From contig CM049309.1 of assembly GCA_026874595.1 (NCBI GenBank), positions 40,561,079-40,625,078 of the forward strand: a stretch of 64,000 nucleotides of DNA, given 5' to 3'. Position 1 is the stretch's first letter, and each line of letters starts with the position of its first letter. Below, one piece after another: positions 11,631 to 24,389 of this stretch. The notes beneath the pieces were generated by a model. The model did no database searches. It was not told where the DNA came from and was given only the letters and a program-made list of their open reading frames with translations. Source of the DNA: Sipunculus nudus (Eukaryota > Annelida > Sipuncula > Golfingiida > Sipunculidae). Both the position numbers and the translations under genes were made by a program.

Positions 11631-12810
11631 TATACAAAAACAAAAATTATATTTATCACCAATGATTTCACACTTCACTTTTAATATACATGTATACTTA
11701 TTTATATTTAAAGAGATAAAATCATACACATAGAATGGATATGTGATATATAGCTAGTTAAACGTGTGTTTATTATAATTTATCTGTATTAAAAAAATAG
11801 GCTCGGAATTCGTATACCTGGTAACAATCTTGTTCAATAATTGTAAACCCCGCAATATTGTAGCTCCTACGCGTCTTACTTGATAATATGGAACAGATTT
11901 TAACCTTAATTGTAATGGTAAGAACATGGAGGGTATAGTTATAACTTTTCCTTTATTTATTTAATTATTTTTTTACATGCTTGTCGTCTACGACAACTCC
12001 CTGACTATTTAGAATTTTATAACAAATTTCTGGAATAAACCTGTGAAAGTAAGTGTCTCTTATTTATTACATTCATTATGCAGTGCTCTCGTCGCGTTCC
12101 TTCTACCTATTAATTTCAGTGCAATTGATTTGTAGGAGATATATGTTACCAGAGCACACAGCGTCACCAGTGTAATGATCCATGTATGTTTTCAGTTCTT
12201 AATCAGTAGCTACTTAATTTTGTCTGGCAAAGCCTCCCAAAAATAATTCCATAATTATATTATAAATTATTACCGACTTTTGGCTCAGCTGACAGAAAAG
12301 TATGTATAACCTAAATACAGTATAATTATTGAACATAAGACCAATATATATATATATATATATATATGTCTGTAAGCAGCATGTGGTGCCCCCTATCTGC
12401 TTATGTTGTCTCTCTTTTCTGCAAACCAAAACAGTATATATTCCATCTTTCAAAAGTTAAACCAGAAAAAATTGATACCTACGCTTTCTGATTATTGTAA
12501 ACTATTTCCTACTGCAAGTGTTTGTATATAATATAATATCTGTTAACCAATATCCAAGGAATAGCTGCAAGTATATATGAGCACTCTATATGTCAGTATT
12601 TAACAGGCATTTTGATCCTCTGACTTTCCATTTTTGTCCAAAAAAGCAAGAAAATATTAACACTAAGATTTACATTATTGTTCAGTATCTCTAAAAACAC
12701 GGAGAATTAATAGATTAAATATGAATTGAAATGAATTATTTGAAAATAGTGTCCCCGCGCGGAGCACTTAAAATTTTGCCGAACAGCAATTCGACGATTT
12801 GATATTTGTT

Positions 12811-12814
<4 letters not shown>

Positions 12815-12878
<64 letters not shown>
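12815..12878. repeat. (TA)n microsatellite
   Basis: About 32 uninterrupted TA units in otherwise non-genic DNA; a shorter run lies at 12345-12367. Confidence 0.95.
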
Positions 12879-12883
<5 letters not shown>

Positions 12884-13263
12884 TGCTTTACCAAATGTAG
12901 TTAACCAGAAGTTTAAATGAGTGGTTTTATTATTATTATTATACTGAACAACCACTGTTAAACTGCATTTATTGTTTTTTTTTATATTTTTGCGATTTTT
13001 TTTAACGATATTTAACGCGTATAAGATCGCGTGTTGATAATCTTTATTTTAATATTCTCCCTATATGTTCCCCCTAATGTTATCAATAATCAATCAATGA
13101 TAATGAATCACTGATAATTAATCGCTCTAGTTCTATTAAGTGCCATCCTCCAACATTTGAATGTTTAACCAAAAAACGAATTATTAAGTGTAGAGTTTTT
13201 CTAATAGTGTTCCTCGAGGACGTTATAGTTTATCTCCTGGTCTTCTGAGTTATTGACTGATAT

Positions 13264-13604
13264 CAGTGGCGTCAATTTATCTTCGGGGGAGGGGGCGGCT
13301 CACACACCCGCGGAACTATACACGCACACCCACTCTCACACACGAACCCACCCACCTACACACATACACACACACATATATATACACTAAATCGCATTTC
13401 ATATATATTACAACTAAGTATAAGGTTTTAGAAAATAAGGTATTATGTGTCCAGTTTCAGTTAATTCTTAACCAGGTTTAGATATAATATGGAACCAAAC
13501 AAATGGAAACAATGTCTATAAATCTAATTATTCATGTATTTAATTTGCATTATATAAATATTATAAATATATACCGCTCATTCCGCCTGTATTGACGCCC
13601 CTGA
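13264..13604. repeat. Possible MITE with CAGTGGCGTCAAT ends, containing a CA-rich tract
   Basis: CAGTGGCGTCAAT at 13264 is mirrored imperfectly by ATTGACGCCCCTGA at 13591-13604. Inside is an impure (CA)n tract at 13300-13380. The superfamily and target duplication are not clear. Confidence 0.4.
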
Positions 13605-14068
13605 CTTCCATACATCATACAGATGAAAGAGTGAAAGGGTTACCTCAAAAAGAGTTATATACAAGTCTCTGATCCTAGCTCTTCTGTATATTGTCCATAC
13701 AGATGCCAACTGCCTTCTCTCGACTTTGTCTTCCTTCACGTGCTATCTAATATATATGTACAAGCAAGTGTTTCATATCATCCGATCATACATGTATATG
13801 GACTGATATGCCGAGAAGTCCATAAATGTTTAGTGAATAGAAAATATGACCGGTGTTTCTCCTTTATCGGAATGATATATCAGCAGATGCAGTTATAGTA
13901 CACTGGGTAGTGCATACAAACAGCCGCGTTCACCTTAGGGGTGTTTCCATGTGCGCGTATATGCGTATGCGTGACTGAAAAATCGCCCATGCATATCATT
14001 TTGTAACTGGGGTGTTTCCATGTGTCCGTCCGCCAGCGTATATGCGTACATGCGAAGAAATCGCCACA

Positions 14069-14070
<2 letters not shown>

Positions 14071-14122
<52 letters not shown>
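14071..14122. repeat. (AT)n microsatellite
   Basis: About 26 AT units, followed shortly by a (GA)n run near 14145. Confidence 0.95.
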
Positions 14123-14127
<5 letters not shown>

Positions 14128-15400
14128 GTATAGTTCCTTTATCATGAGAGAGAGAGAGATTTTGCTTCCATCAATGGTATATGATCCATTTATTTTCTTG
14201 TTAGATTAAAATTGGCAAAATTCTAGTGTGTTTTAAATGGATTAATTACATGTACACATATTCCAGGGTAATCACTTCTAAAGTACAAGACTGTTTAACT
14301 GATTTATATATTACTGAACCGTGACAACAATAAATATTAAATTACATCATGTCGAGTGCGCCCATGTTTCTCCCTTAAGGCGGAGACACTTTTACATTAT
14401 AATGAGTACAGGATAAATATTATTTATTAACTCTTTTACTGCATATAACTATGTATTAGTATGGTATAGACTGTTATGATATTACTATATTAGAGTATAG
14501 GTACTATTGACAAGCATAATAACTGACATAAGTATTAATTAAGTGTATCTACAAGCAAACACATACTGATATAATGATAGAGTCATGCACAATGCATATC
14601 TTGGGGAACAAATCCTGCTTATAACCGTCTTTATGTGGTAACTAGGGCTGCAATGATGCACTCTGCCTCAAGTGATATGTGATCATTAAACCATACGATG
14701 AGTCAATGTACACATATATACACATACACAGAAGTATGGTATTCAGACATGTCATTTGGGACCAGCTTGACAAGCGGTGCTCTATATGATCACAGTGTCA
14801 GTCCGTCCTCCTGTCCTTCCGTCAGTACGTGAAACTTTCTTTTGCGCGCGATAACTCAAGAACAACATACTCCAGCTTTCCCAAATTCACAGGGATGATT
14901 GGTATATATGAGGGTTCCAGACCTATTGAATTAAAGACCTGTCGGAATTCCAGTATGGCCAACTTGGCCCAATCGCTGATTTTTAAGTTACATCAGTTAC
15001 ACCATTTCTCACTGCGGGGCCCTCTCAGAACCATGGCCCTATTTCATCTAGTGATTCAAGGGATACCGCAGTTCGGGAGGAGGGGGTGGGCGGGGTGTGG
15101 GTCTCATTATTTCTTATCTCTGCGTCATGCAGAGTTAAACTCATGTATACTGTGCTGTCGTTAAAACATGTATGCGGGGAACTGTCGGTTCTCCAGACTA
15201 ATCCATGGATTCCTTTGCTACCATTGCGCATAGCCGGGCACATTGCGCACTTAATATCCACTCGTCTTGCTACTATTATGCGCAACTACAAACAGCAGTC
15301 CCACAGTCGCCTTGCGCATAGTTCGTAACATCGCGCACTGAGCAGCTACCGGACTTTCTACCATTTTGCACAGACCGGCTGATATTCGCAAAGTGCGCGG
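14123..15400. other. Non-genic DNA with an interspersed-repeat stretch
   Basis: At about 14795-14860 a GTCCGTCC..CTTCCGTCAG stretch leads into GTGAAACTTTC and GCGCGCGATAACTCAAGAA, which has the look of a dispersed repeat. From 15200 the sequence begins to show GCGCA-rich words that become the array at 15.4 kb. No coding exon is supported. Confidence 0.3.
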
Positions 15401-15419
15401 TAGCAAATTAACTGTCGCC

Positions 15420-15835
15420 AAGTAGCAAACTGATCTGCACAGTAGCAAATGCCATGGGCCATATTCAGCTGCGATCGCAATGCGTAACGTGCGCGGTAGC
15501 AAACAGTCCTGCGCGTTAGCAAGTTGCTGGAACCTGCTACTAATGGGGTCTGTGGATTTGCGATCGCAAATTCTGCTACTATTGACGCTGTGCAAGTTAT
15601 TGCTGACAGAGGATGTTTGGACTGGACCACTCAAACCAAAATACGGAGTAGCAATTTATTGTTGCACAGTAGCAAACAGATCTGCACGGTAGCAAATGCC
15701 ATGGGCCATATTCAGCTGCGATCGCAATGCGCAATGTGCGCGTTAGCAAACAGACCTGTGCGGTATCAAGTTGCTGTAACCTTGCCAAGGGGGCCATGAT
15801 TTTGCGATCGCAGTTTCTGCTACTATTTACGTACT
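15420..15835. repeat. Tandem repeat of about 247 bp rich in GCGATCGC and GTAGCAA
   Basis: AGCAAATGCCATGGGCC followed by ATATTCAGCTGCGATCGCAA starts at 15444 and again at 15691, 247 bp apart, and the following GTGCGCG.TAGCAAACAG and GTATCAAGTTGCTG words repeat too. Degenerate pieces extend left to about 15210. Several overlapping reading frames on both strands arise from it; none looks like a protein gene. Confidence 0.65.
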
Positions 15836-15839
15836 GTTC

Positions 15840-17060
15840 GGCAATCCATGCCTACAGAGTTGTCTCAATTCATTTCTCTCAGGAATACACGACAAATGCA
15901 AAACAGTTACATCAAAAGAGAACAAACCAGGTTCCTGAGGAAACAAATCACTGTTTACAGTTTGTTTTGCAAAAGCCCCCCGTATCCATGGCAAATATAC
16001 TGCGACTTTGTTCATTATGTACCATATTACGGACATCTTGTAACATGTCAATAGTGATATGCGCTTACTATAGTATTCCATGGCCAAATGGATAGAGATA
16101 CCCATTCCAAGGACATTAAACGGAACCTGGATCAAGCACTTAATACTTATCCTCGCCCGTAGGGCTGAGGTTACACATATTATGGACAAATCGGATAATA
16201 CCTGTGACAACTACCTACAGGTTTAGCCTTGCACGAAGGGTTTGCGTTACCCATAACACGGACATTAAATGAAACCTTGGACAAGCACACACTGGAGACA
16301 AAGGTTACTAATATTAAATGTATTACTAATATTAATTGCATACCCATATTATGGACTTATGGTAACATGTCACTAGTGTCTGGCGCTTACTTCGATAATT
16401 CATGCCCACAGAGTTGTCCCGATTCATTTCTCTCAGGAATAAACGATAAATACAAAATAGTTACATCAAAAGAGAACAAACCTGGTTCCTGTGGTAACAA
16501 ATAATTGTTTACAGTTTATGTTTTGCAGAGGTCCCATGTATCCATGGCAAATATACTACGACTTGGTTCACTATGTGCCATATTACGGACATCTTGTAAC
16601 ATGTATGCAGTGTCACGATCTTACTTTAGTATTCCATATTCCATAGTATTCGAAGGGTTAGGGATACCCATATCACGGATATTAAACGGAACCTGGGTCA
16701 AGCGCTTAACAATTATCCTTTACCGAAGGGTTAGGGTTGCAAATATGTCGGACATAAAAGGAGACCTGTGAAACGATCTTACTTTATTATTCCATGCCCG
16801 AAGGGTATGGTTTACTCATATTTTCGACAAATTGTATTTAAACTGTTACAACTTCTTAATGGTTTAGCCTTGCACGAAGGGTTTTGGTTACCCGTTATAC
16901 GGACATTTAATGAATCCTTGGGCAAGCACACACTGAAGACAATAAGCAAACAGACAATATTAAGCATATGACGAGTTTGGGCTACCCATATAATGGCATT
17001 ATTGTAACATATCACCAATGTATGGCACATACTTCGGTAGTCTATGCCCACATAGTACTA
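15840..17060. repeat. Degenerate satellite-like array with short and long periods
   Basis: CATGCC(T/C)ACAGAGTTGTC starts at 15847 and 16401, and a third partial form occurs near 17042, giving long units of about 554 and 640 bp. Inside them the motif ACCCATATTACGGACAT recurs in variant form about every 70-100 bp (near 16014, 16176, 16251, 16343, 16571, 16669, 16738, 16811, 16889 and 16984), often preceded by CGAAGGGTTAGGGT. This is a decayed higher-order tandem array without coding evidence. Confidence 0.55.
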
Positions 17061-18420
17061 CAGGCCTCTACCGAAAACCGGCAGTTCCCCGCCTATCTCC
17101 GTTAAAGGTCACGTGCTCTGGTTTCTCCAGGGTTACATCTAGCAGTTCAGGGGTGACCGTCAGAGGACATTATGGTATTAAGAATATTATGCATAAACAT
17201 GTTTGTAACACTATTTGAGTTTAATACGCAAAATCTAGTTCTAGTTTGTGCAGTTTGCTTGTAATGCTCAGATTTAAAAACTCGTTTTGTTAGTGGTTTT
17301 AGTCTCTGCGTATAGACGTTTTAATTCGTATAGGCCTGGGCTAACCGGAGATGCCACAACCCTGTTTATCATTGTGTGGTGGATGTACAAACCCAGGGAT
17401 ATGTAGGTACACCAGTGTTGTTTTAACTCCAGTAAAAATTTAAATCAAAATGTTCATTTTTCATTATTTTATGTCAGTCTGTTCATTATAATATCACGAA
17501 TTTCAAATTATACACAAGATAATATTATCTGTATTACCTGAAATTATGTTTCTATGCTGAGTAATTTCATAAACACTTCTTCCGTTGGTTTTAGTGGGAT
17601 AACATTTCATGAACTCCTAGTTAACATTCGTTAGCTGCATAGTTTATTTAGGGCGTGGTACTTCATCGTAGTTTATTCAACACCAACTTTGCTTGGTCGA
17701 TGACCAATTGTAGGATTCATAGAGTTTACATCATTTTAGATTCCCTAAACTAAAATATTATGATGAAATAAAGTGAAAAAACTTAATTAATCCTTCTGAC
17801 TATAAATGGAAAGTAAATAGCCTAGACTTGCGATAAACTCTTCATAAAGGGAAACGATACTAAACTACAAGAAAACTTATTTCATGAAAAATTTTACCCT
17901 GTCTTTCTGTATTAAAACGGTCGGTTATGACAACTGGTGAGGGGAACATTAACAATAAGATAGGATATGAATAGGGTGGGGACGTGGATTAAATCCAAGA
18001 TTACAAGAGAACTAGGCCCGGTCAAAATGCAAGCAGACAATATGCCGCAAACTGTTGCTGGTTGGACAACGCAAGTTTAAGACCTATTATATACAATAGT
18101 ACATATATGTTTTCTGGTATTGAACATTTCTCGAAAAGACCGAAGATAAAAGATACAATAAATTACACGTAAATAAGCCTGAGATGGTATATTTTCCCCA
18201 CATACTATGTAAAATTTGTAGTAAAAGAATCATTGTTTCAGTAATTCAGTTCCTATTCCTTGTCTTAACGGTTGTCCTGGCAACAAATTCAGATGAACAC
18301 GACCCCCAGTTTTATTTTCCCGTGGAACTTTTATTATGTTTTTCGCCCGGGAGTTACTTTTTTTGTTATTGGCACAATGCACCCTCTGCGCCCCTAATAC
18401 ATAATATACGTTTCGAGTTC
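17061..18420. other. Non-genic DNA upstream of the receptor cluster
   Basis: No repeat structure or gene stands out until about 18.2 kb, where GGTTGTCCTGGCAACAAATTC begins a region that is also found upstream of the other receptor copies (21.73 and 43.10 kb). Confidence 0.4.
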
Positions 18421-18436
18421 ATTGTTTGTGGTTGGT

Positions 18437-18519
18437 AGAGCAGCGCCATCTTGCGACAGAGAAGGCCTCTCACTCAAATAGCGTGGTTATTTTCCCTTCA
18501 GTAAGAGTAAAAATATAAA
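18437..18519 (+). promoter_or_regulatory. Conserved core promoter of receptor copy R1
   Basis: The stretch AGAGCAGCGCCATCTTGCG, later CAAATAGCGTGGTTATTTT, then AAATATAAACCCGG with a TATA box at 18514-18519, is shared with the R2 and R4 promoters at the same spacing from the start codon. Here the TATA box is weaker (AAAAATATAAA). Confidence 0.55.
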
Positions 18520-18607
18520 CCCGGATACATGTGAAGTAACCTTTTGTTTAAGCAGAGCCAGGCTTATACGACGGTGCTTTCTTTTAGCCGACATAACGTG
18601 ATCAGTA

Positions 18608-20081
18608 ATGGCGTCGATGGACGGATTTATTCAGGTTTTGGTGATCTGTTTGTTGTTTGTCCAAGATTCCCAGCAACAAGTCCAGAAACGTAAGTGTCAT
18701 TATTGGTGTTTTATTGGAAATAGTTTAACGGCACAAATTTTTGGTGGATGATTTGTTGATAATTGCCCATTACGCCTAATGCAGCAGAGTACTATGTACT
18801 GCAGAGTTATTGAATTTTAATGGAGGTTTAAATTATACTATGTACAAGGGAAATTATTCTCTTGGCTATGAACAGTAACCGATTAATTATTTTGAAATTT
18901 TTATCAAAGCAACTGCCGTGTATACGTGTATGCCGTGTATCTGTTGATAGCAGAAAAATGTGTCTACAAAGTAGTATTTACTTTTGGTTTTGTAGCGCGA
19001 TAGACGGGATATATGTCTGATTCGTCATAGGACTATCTAAATGTTTGAAGTTCATGATGAAAAAAAAACTCTCCGTCCATTAGCTTAAACGTTCGCATGG
19101 CCAGTAAGACCCGACTTAGGACACTGAGGAACCGTTTAACACCAGGGAACGGTTCCGCAGGATAAACCAGAAGGGTTGCATTGATATAGTATTTTTTAAA
19201 GGAAAAACCTACAACATCATGTTGAAATCTTATGAAATGTTTTATATAAAAACAGAAGCTAAATAAACATAAAGCTAAATAAAACAATAAATTATGTAGT
19301 TATTTTTTTTAAAATTAGCCATATTGGAAATAAAATACGCTCACAAAGGTGTAAAGTACATACTTGTATATGCTTATCTGAAATCCCGTAAGCAATCAAG
19401 TTTACTTGTATAAGTGGAACACAAATTTGTAGAAATTTATTAATTTAACATTAATGAAAGAGACACAGTATTTAAGTGTAATTGCAATATGATTTTAAAC
19501 TGATATCTTTTCAATAGCTAGAAGGGTGAGATTGATCGGCAACAAGGAGGAACGTGTCTCATGCCCTAAAGGGAGCGTGGCTGTCGTCACAAAAGTTAAG
19601 TTTAATACAGGTCACAAAAGTTTCCATCCATGTCAGGCTTTCAGGATTGAATCCATGAATTTATTATGCAAATTTAAGAGGTATTGCCTGCTAAAAAAAT
19701 GAACACTGCCGTTCTAAAAGTCATACTGTGTATACGGTGGATGTAACCGTGAACTGTATCCCATCTGCTGACGTGCAAAGGTGATGTGTATCTCGAATAA
19801 ACCCAACTGACGGGAAGTTTGGCTATGGCTTCATCGCTAGTGAAAACTATCCCTCAGCGATGAGCGAAAGGTATTGTGGATTTAAGTTCATGCTTCAAGA
19901 AAGGATGGCAGTAAAGCTGACCATACTTGACTGGTTTTTTTTTTCAAAGTCACAATCAACTTCAACGCACTATGTGAAAGTAACATCAAACTACCAATTC
20001 AGAGAACAATAAATACGACCTCTTGGATCACATACCAACAAGAAAGGAAGTATTACGACGGGTTCCTGGCGCTTTACTCAG
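18608..20081 (+). pseudogene. Receptor copy R1: signal-peptide exon plus broken ectodomain exon, rest of gene missing
   Basis: Exon 1 (18608-18689, 82 nt, donor GTAAGT) reads MASMDGFIQVLVICLLFVQ, a good signal peptide. Exon 2 (19518-20081, after TTTTCAATAG) aligns along its length with exon 2 of R2 and R4 but is broken. A one-base deletion at about 19700 (CTGCTAAAAAAATGA against CTGAAGAAAGGTGAA in R4) gives a stop, and there are further length changes near 19785 and a T run near 19936. Intron sequence typical of the family continues to about 20.7 kb, but no stalk, membrane or tail exon follows before R2. It is the most diverged and probably oldest copy here. Confidence 0.75.
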
Positions 20082-20344
20082 GTAGGAACACATTATCAGA
20101 CTGCCCTTATACATAATACTTTATGACACGGTTATATCGAAATTACTAATAACATAATTCATCGGCTTATCAGGAAACTGAACTTCTACTACTATGGCAA
20201 TCATATTATCTATTCAAGAAAGGTTTTGAAAGAGTTTACACCTGTTATTATTGAGCAAGGGTCCTCCACCGTACGAGAAAGATACTATAAATAATGTCCA
20301 ATTATTACCAAAGAGCGACCAGACATCGTTATATTTAAATTCCC

Positions 20345-20349
<5 letters not shown>

Positions 20350-20382
<33 letters not shown>
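20350..20382. repeat. (CA)n microsatellite
   Basis: About 16 CA units in the degenerate 3' part of receptor copy R1. Confidence 0.9.
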
Positions 20383-20386
<4 letters not shown>

Positions 20387-21690
20387 AAGGAAAGTTGACA
20401 TAACACGATCCCTGCTTACTATTAACACACTATACACTCTTATTTAAATCAAAGGTAAACTGTTTACAATTCAATGAGCCTCCTAAGATACTAAGCCCAA
20501 TTATAATATTATCAGAATATAAAGAAATATATATTTAAATGAATATATGAAGCTGATCCAAGTGCGTGGAAGTTTAACCAGGTCTTCAACCATCCAGAAG
20601 ACGATGAAATCAATAAATCCGTTCCTAGTCCATTTTTACAAAACCACTAAAACCTGAAAATATACTCCATTCCACTCCCCCCCCCCCCAACCTGTCCACC
20701 TGTTCTCTGTTCTGACACCAAAGTCCTACTATTTATTTTATTTGGTTTGATTATTTGACACATGGATGAAATTTAGAAAGAAATACTATTTTACAAAAAT
20801 AAAGGTTTAAATGACTTTTTTAATTATATATATACCTCAGTCTTTCAAAATGTTTATATATTTTCCATCATATTTATATATATTTTGATGTTTATTATCA
20901 AGCGTCTTTTTTGCTTAATTCTGGTTCTTGAGAAATAATCATGTAATCTTAAAATTTTCACTTTTTAGGGTTGCAATTCCTTTATCCACTTTAGGAGTGG
21001 GTGTGGGAGTTCAGCCGCCCCCCCCCCCCCAACACACACACTCTCTGACTGTGTGTATAAAGTTACAATTTTTTTTCCAAAATTTCATTTCAGAAGTTAC
21101 TTTGTAAAAATTTACAGGGAACATTCTTGCTTCAGAGAGAAACAACATTTAAATGTGTTGGACCTATGAAATACTAATGGGGCAAACACCCTCTTATATT
21201 ATACGACAAAACTTCAATTCTCGAAATCTGCATGCACGAATTATTTTATTTGTGCTGTAATGCCTGGGTTTCACAATCTCATGGAAACGGGTGGAACATG
21301 CGAAATTATAAGTCATAGTTTATTGGTCAGGTTATTTCTGAAAAAGTATACTTCACTCATATTTGAGGAAACTGTCACACATTTTAAAAAATAATTCATA
21401 TCTTACAGATTGAAATTAGAGCCTTTTTATGGCAAAATAACATTCTTTTATATGACAATATGGGGATTGGGGTAGGAGCAGGTTATATGGTATGTCCACT
21501 TAAGTCGAAAAAGTTGACTTCTCAACATTCAAAGCCATCACAGTTTAGCTCCACCTAAGATATGTTGATGGCAAAACCTTTAACAGTAACAGTCAGTAAT
21601 TACATGTGATTAACCCCCCCCCCCCCACCCTTGTAACATATAAAACATTAAACATATCTTAATCATACATGTATCTGATATTATCAAATG
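20383..21690. other. Remnant receptor intron, then unique DNA
   Basis: At 20548-20690 the sequence AGCTGATCCAAGTGCGTGGA and what follows match intronic sequence before the stalk exons in R2 (23.68 and 25.37 kb) and R4. It carries C runs at 20686, 21016 and 21614. The remaining stretch shows no gene. Confidence 0.4.
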
Positions 21691-21905
21691 TGTTAAAAAA
21701 TTGTTTTTACTATTCCACGTCCTAATGGGTGTCCTGGCAACAAATTCTAACAAACACAACCCCTTGTATCGTTTTTCATTAGATTCATTATTAAGTTTTG
21801 CCCGTAAGTTACAATGATGTAATAGGTGCAATGCACATACTACTCCTGAAATCATAATTTAATAACGACAAAACAAATTTGTCGAAGTTTATTCTTTTTG
21901 GTAGG

Positions 21906-21995
21906 TAGCGCAGCGCCACCTTTCGACTGAAAAGGTAACTGTTGCAAATAGCGTGGTTATTTTTTCTTCAGTTGTCACACATAAGAGTATAAATA
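21906..21995 (+). promoter_or_regulatory. Conserved core promoter of receptor R2
   Basis: AGCGCAGCGCCACC is followed by GTTGCAAATAGCGTGGTTAT and, 30 bases on, a TATA box TATAAATA at 21988-21995, then AACCCGG. The start of transcription is expected near 22020, about 65 bases before the ATG. The same block precedes R1 and R4. The TTGCAAAT word resembles an octamer or C/EBP-type site. Confidence 0.65.
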
Positions 21996-22086
21996 TAAAC
22001 CCGGACATGCGGTTAATCTGTTAAACTCACGAGAGCCAGGCAGGAAAAGACGTCACTTTATTTTACCCGACATAACGTAACTAGCG

Positions 22087-22168
22087 ATGGCGGAGAGGGA
22101 GGGAGTTACTCAGGTTTTGGTGATCTGTTTGTTGTTTGTCCAAACTACCCAGCAACAAGTCCAGAAAC
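22087..22168 (+). CDS. R2 exon 1, signal peptide
   Basis: 82 nt from ATG to a GTAAGT donor. It reads MAEREGVTQVLVICLLFVQ then TTQQQVQK: a short polar start, a hydrophobic core and a likely cleavage near the TTQ-Q region. It ends one base into a codon, like R1 and R4. Confidence 0.75.
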
Positions 22169-22838
22169 GTAAGTGTCATCATTGGGATTTAAATGGATAA
22201 TAGTTTTACGGCACAAATGTTCGGTGGTTTATTTGTTGATAATTGTCAAATACGCCCAATGTTGCAGAGTATGTACTGCAGATTGATTGAGTTTTAATCG
22301 AGGTTTAACCATGTAAAGGGAAATTATTCTCTAGGGCAATATAAAGGGCTATGAACAGTAACCCCAAGCAATATGCTGAAATCCTTATTAAAGAATCTGC
22401 GGTGTATAGCAGATATCTCGTGAATATGTCGTGATAGCACAAAAAAGTGTGATTACACAATAGCATTTACTTCTGGTTTCGTACCGGGATATAAGTAATA
22501 TATATATGATTCGTCGTATGGATATCCTGTAGATGATGATGAAAGAAAACTCTCCGTCCTTTTATGTGTGTCAATTTGTGTATATAATAGAATCATCAGT
22601 GCACAAAACTGTTAGTATAGTAGCTTTAAAATACGCATGGCCAGTTTGATCTGATTTCCTTGGATTCCTGAGGATCGCTAAACTCCAAATAAACCAAATT
22701 GATTCCATGGATATAATTGATAAGTTTTCGGGAAAAATTACATCATTATTTTCACATCTTATTGATATTGTAACATTAATGAAAGAAAAACAATATGGTT
22801 AATTGCAATGTGACTTTTGAATAATATCTTTTCAATAG

Positions 22839-23399
22839 CTGTACAAGTGAGATTGATCGACATCATGGAAAAACAGGTCTCATGCACTAAAGGGAAAGTG
22901 GTTGTCGTCACAGCCGTGATTATATAATATAAACAACAGAGAGACCCATCCGTGTCAAAAAATTGGTGTTGGAATCATGAATTCGTTTTGCAAGTTTAAC
23001 GAATTTTGCAGGCTGAAGAAAAGTGAACACTGTCGTTCTAAAACTCATACAGTCTATACGGTGGATATAACCTTACATTGTATCCCAATAGCTGACGTTC
23101 ACAGGGGATGTAGATCCCGTATAGACATTGCTCACGAACAGAGCGGTTATGGTATCATCGCTAGTGAAAATACCCTGCAGCGAACGCCTCACCAGATTGT
23201 GGATTTAAGTTCGTGCTTCAAAACGGCATGGCAATAAAGCTGACCATACTTGACTGCTTTTACGAAGCCACAGTGGACAACACAAAACTATGTGACAGTA
23301 ACACAAAACTTCCCGTGATGAAAATAATAACCACGGACTCTTGGGTCAAGTACCAATCGATACCGAGGCATTACCGAGGGTTCCTGGCGGTTTATTCAG
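22839..23399 (+). pseudogene. R2 exon 2, lectin-like plus CUB, two frameshifts
   Basis: 561 nt between TTTTCAATAG and GTAGGA, the same length as in R4. The first part (VRLID, VSCTKGKVVVVTA) is open, then the extra base near 22920 breaks it. The middle reads NSFCKFNEFCRLKKSEHC in a shifted frame, and after the missing base near 23170 the CUB end (ITTDSWVKYQSI, GFLAVYSG) is back in the original frame. Confidence 0.75.
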
Positions 23400-24293
23400 G
23401 TAGGAACACAATATCTAACTGTTCCAATACATTATGCATAATGAGACTGTTATATTGCAATAATCGATGATATATATGTATGTTATACTCACGCTACACC
23501 CATGCTCATATACAACAGTAACAATAACTATTTCCACTATGTACATTCGAGCAGTTTTAAATTGTGGTCCGGGTGTAAATATCAAAAGTATACTGTTTAC
23601 AATTTACCGAACCTCCTAAAACAGTATACATAATTACAATTTTACCAGAATATAAAGAAATATATACTTAACTGATTACATGTAGCTTATCCTTGTGCAT
23701 GGATGATTATCTAGGTATTCTGGGTCTAGAATACGATAAAATCAATAAATCCATTCCTAGTTCATTTTAACAAGTCCGCCCAAGTCGAAGGAAATGAAGC
23801 TCGGGAATGCATAACCTGAAATTACAACCCATTTCACTAGCCGTGTCCACATTTACTTTGACCCTACACCCCAGTTCATTTTTTTTCTTTCACATTTATT
23901 TGGTTTGCTACTACCCACGAACTTTTATCAAAGGAAAAAATATAGCGATCTATAATGATTTAAATAAGCATAAAATACATATGCGTCTTAGCAAATACAT
24001 ATGTGGTTTCTAGTGCGCATCCGCTCTGCCCAAACGTCCGTTTTCATGTGACACTGTGATATCAGAACCATTCAAATCCTGGCACCGCCTGTGTAAAAGG
24101 TTATTTCCCGAATTGGAATTTGGGGACATCATCCATCAGAGTTTAGTACACTGATCCGCTGTTTGCGTATATTGTTGTCACTCAACCAAGCGCTGTCAAG
24201 TTGCTCCCGCACTTTACTGATTCTAGAATAGACACAACCTTTACACATTTTGGTACACACTTTACCGTAATAATAATAATAATGATATTGCAG

Positions 24294-24389
24294 GTCGGTT
24301 TGTAATAAATAACACAGGGGAAGAGGTCTATACAACTACAGCTGCAAAACATTACCTGGCAGAAACAAGTGCAGATTCAACACAGACAG
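24294..24389 (+). CDS. R2 stalk exon 1 (96 nt, phase 1-1)
   Basis: It lies between ATTGCAG and GTAAGA and reads (G)RFVINNTGEEVYTTTAAKHY and LAETSADSTQT: a Thr/Ser-rich linker with one N-glycosylation sequon (NNT). Both ends fall one base into a codon, so the exon can be skipped or duplicated without changing frame. Confidence 0.65.

Noticed and set aside
15025-16210. Many overlapping 80-130 codon open frames on both strands
   Set aside because: They follow the tandem repeat periods, overlap each other in several frames, and have no protein-like composition.
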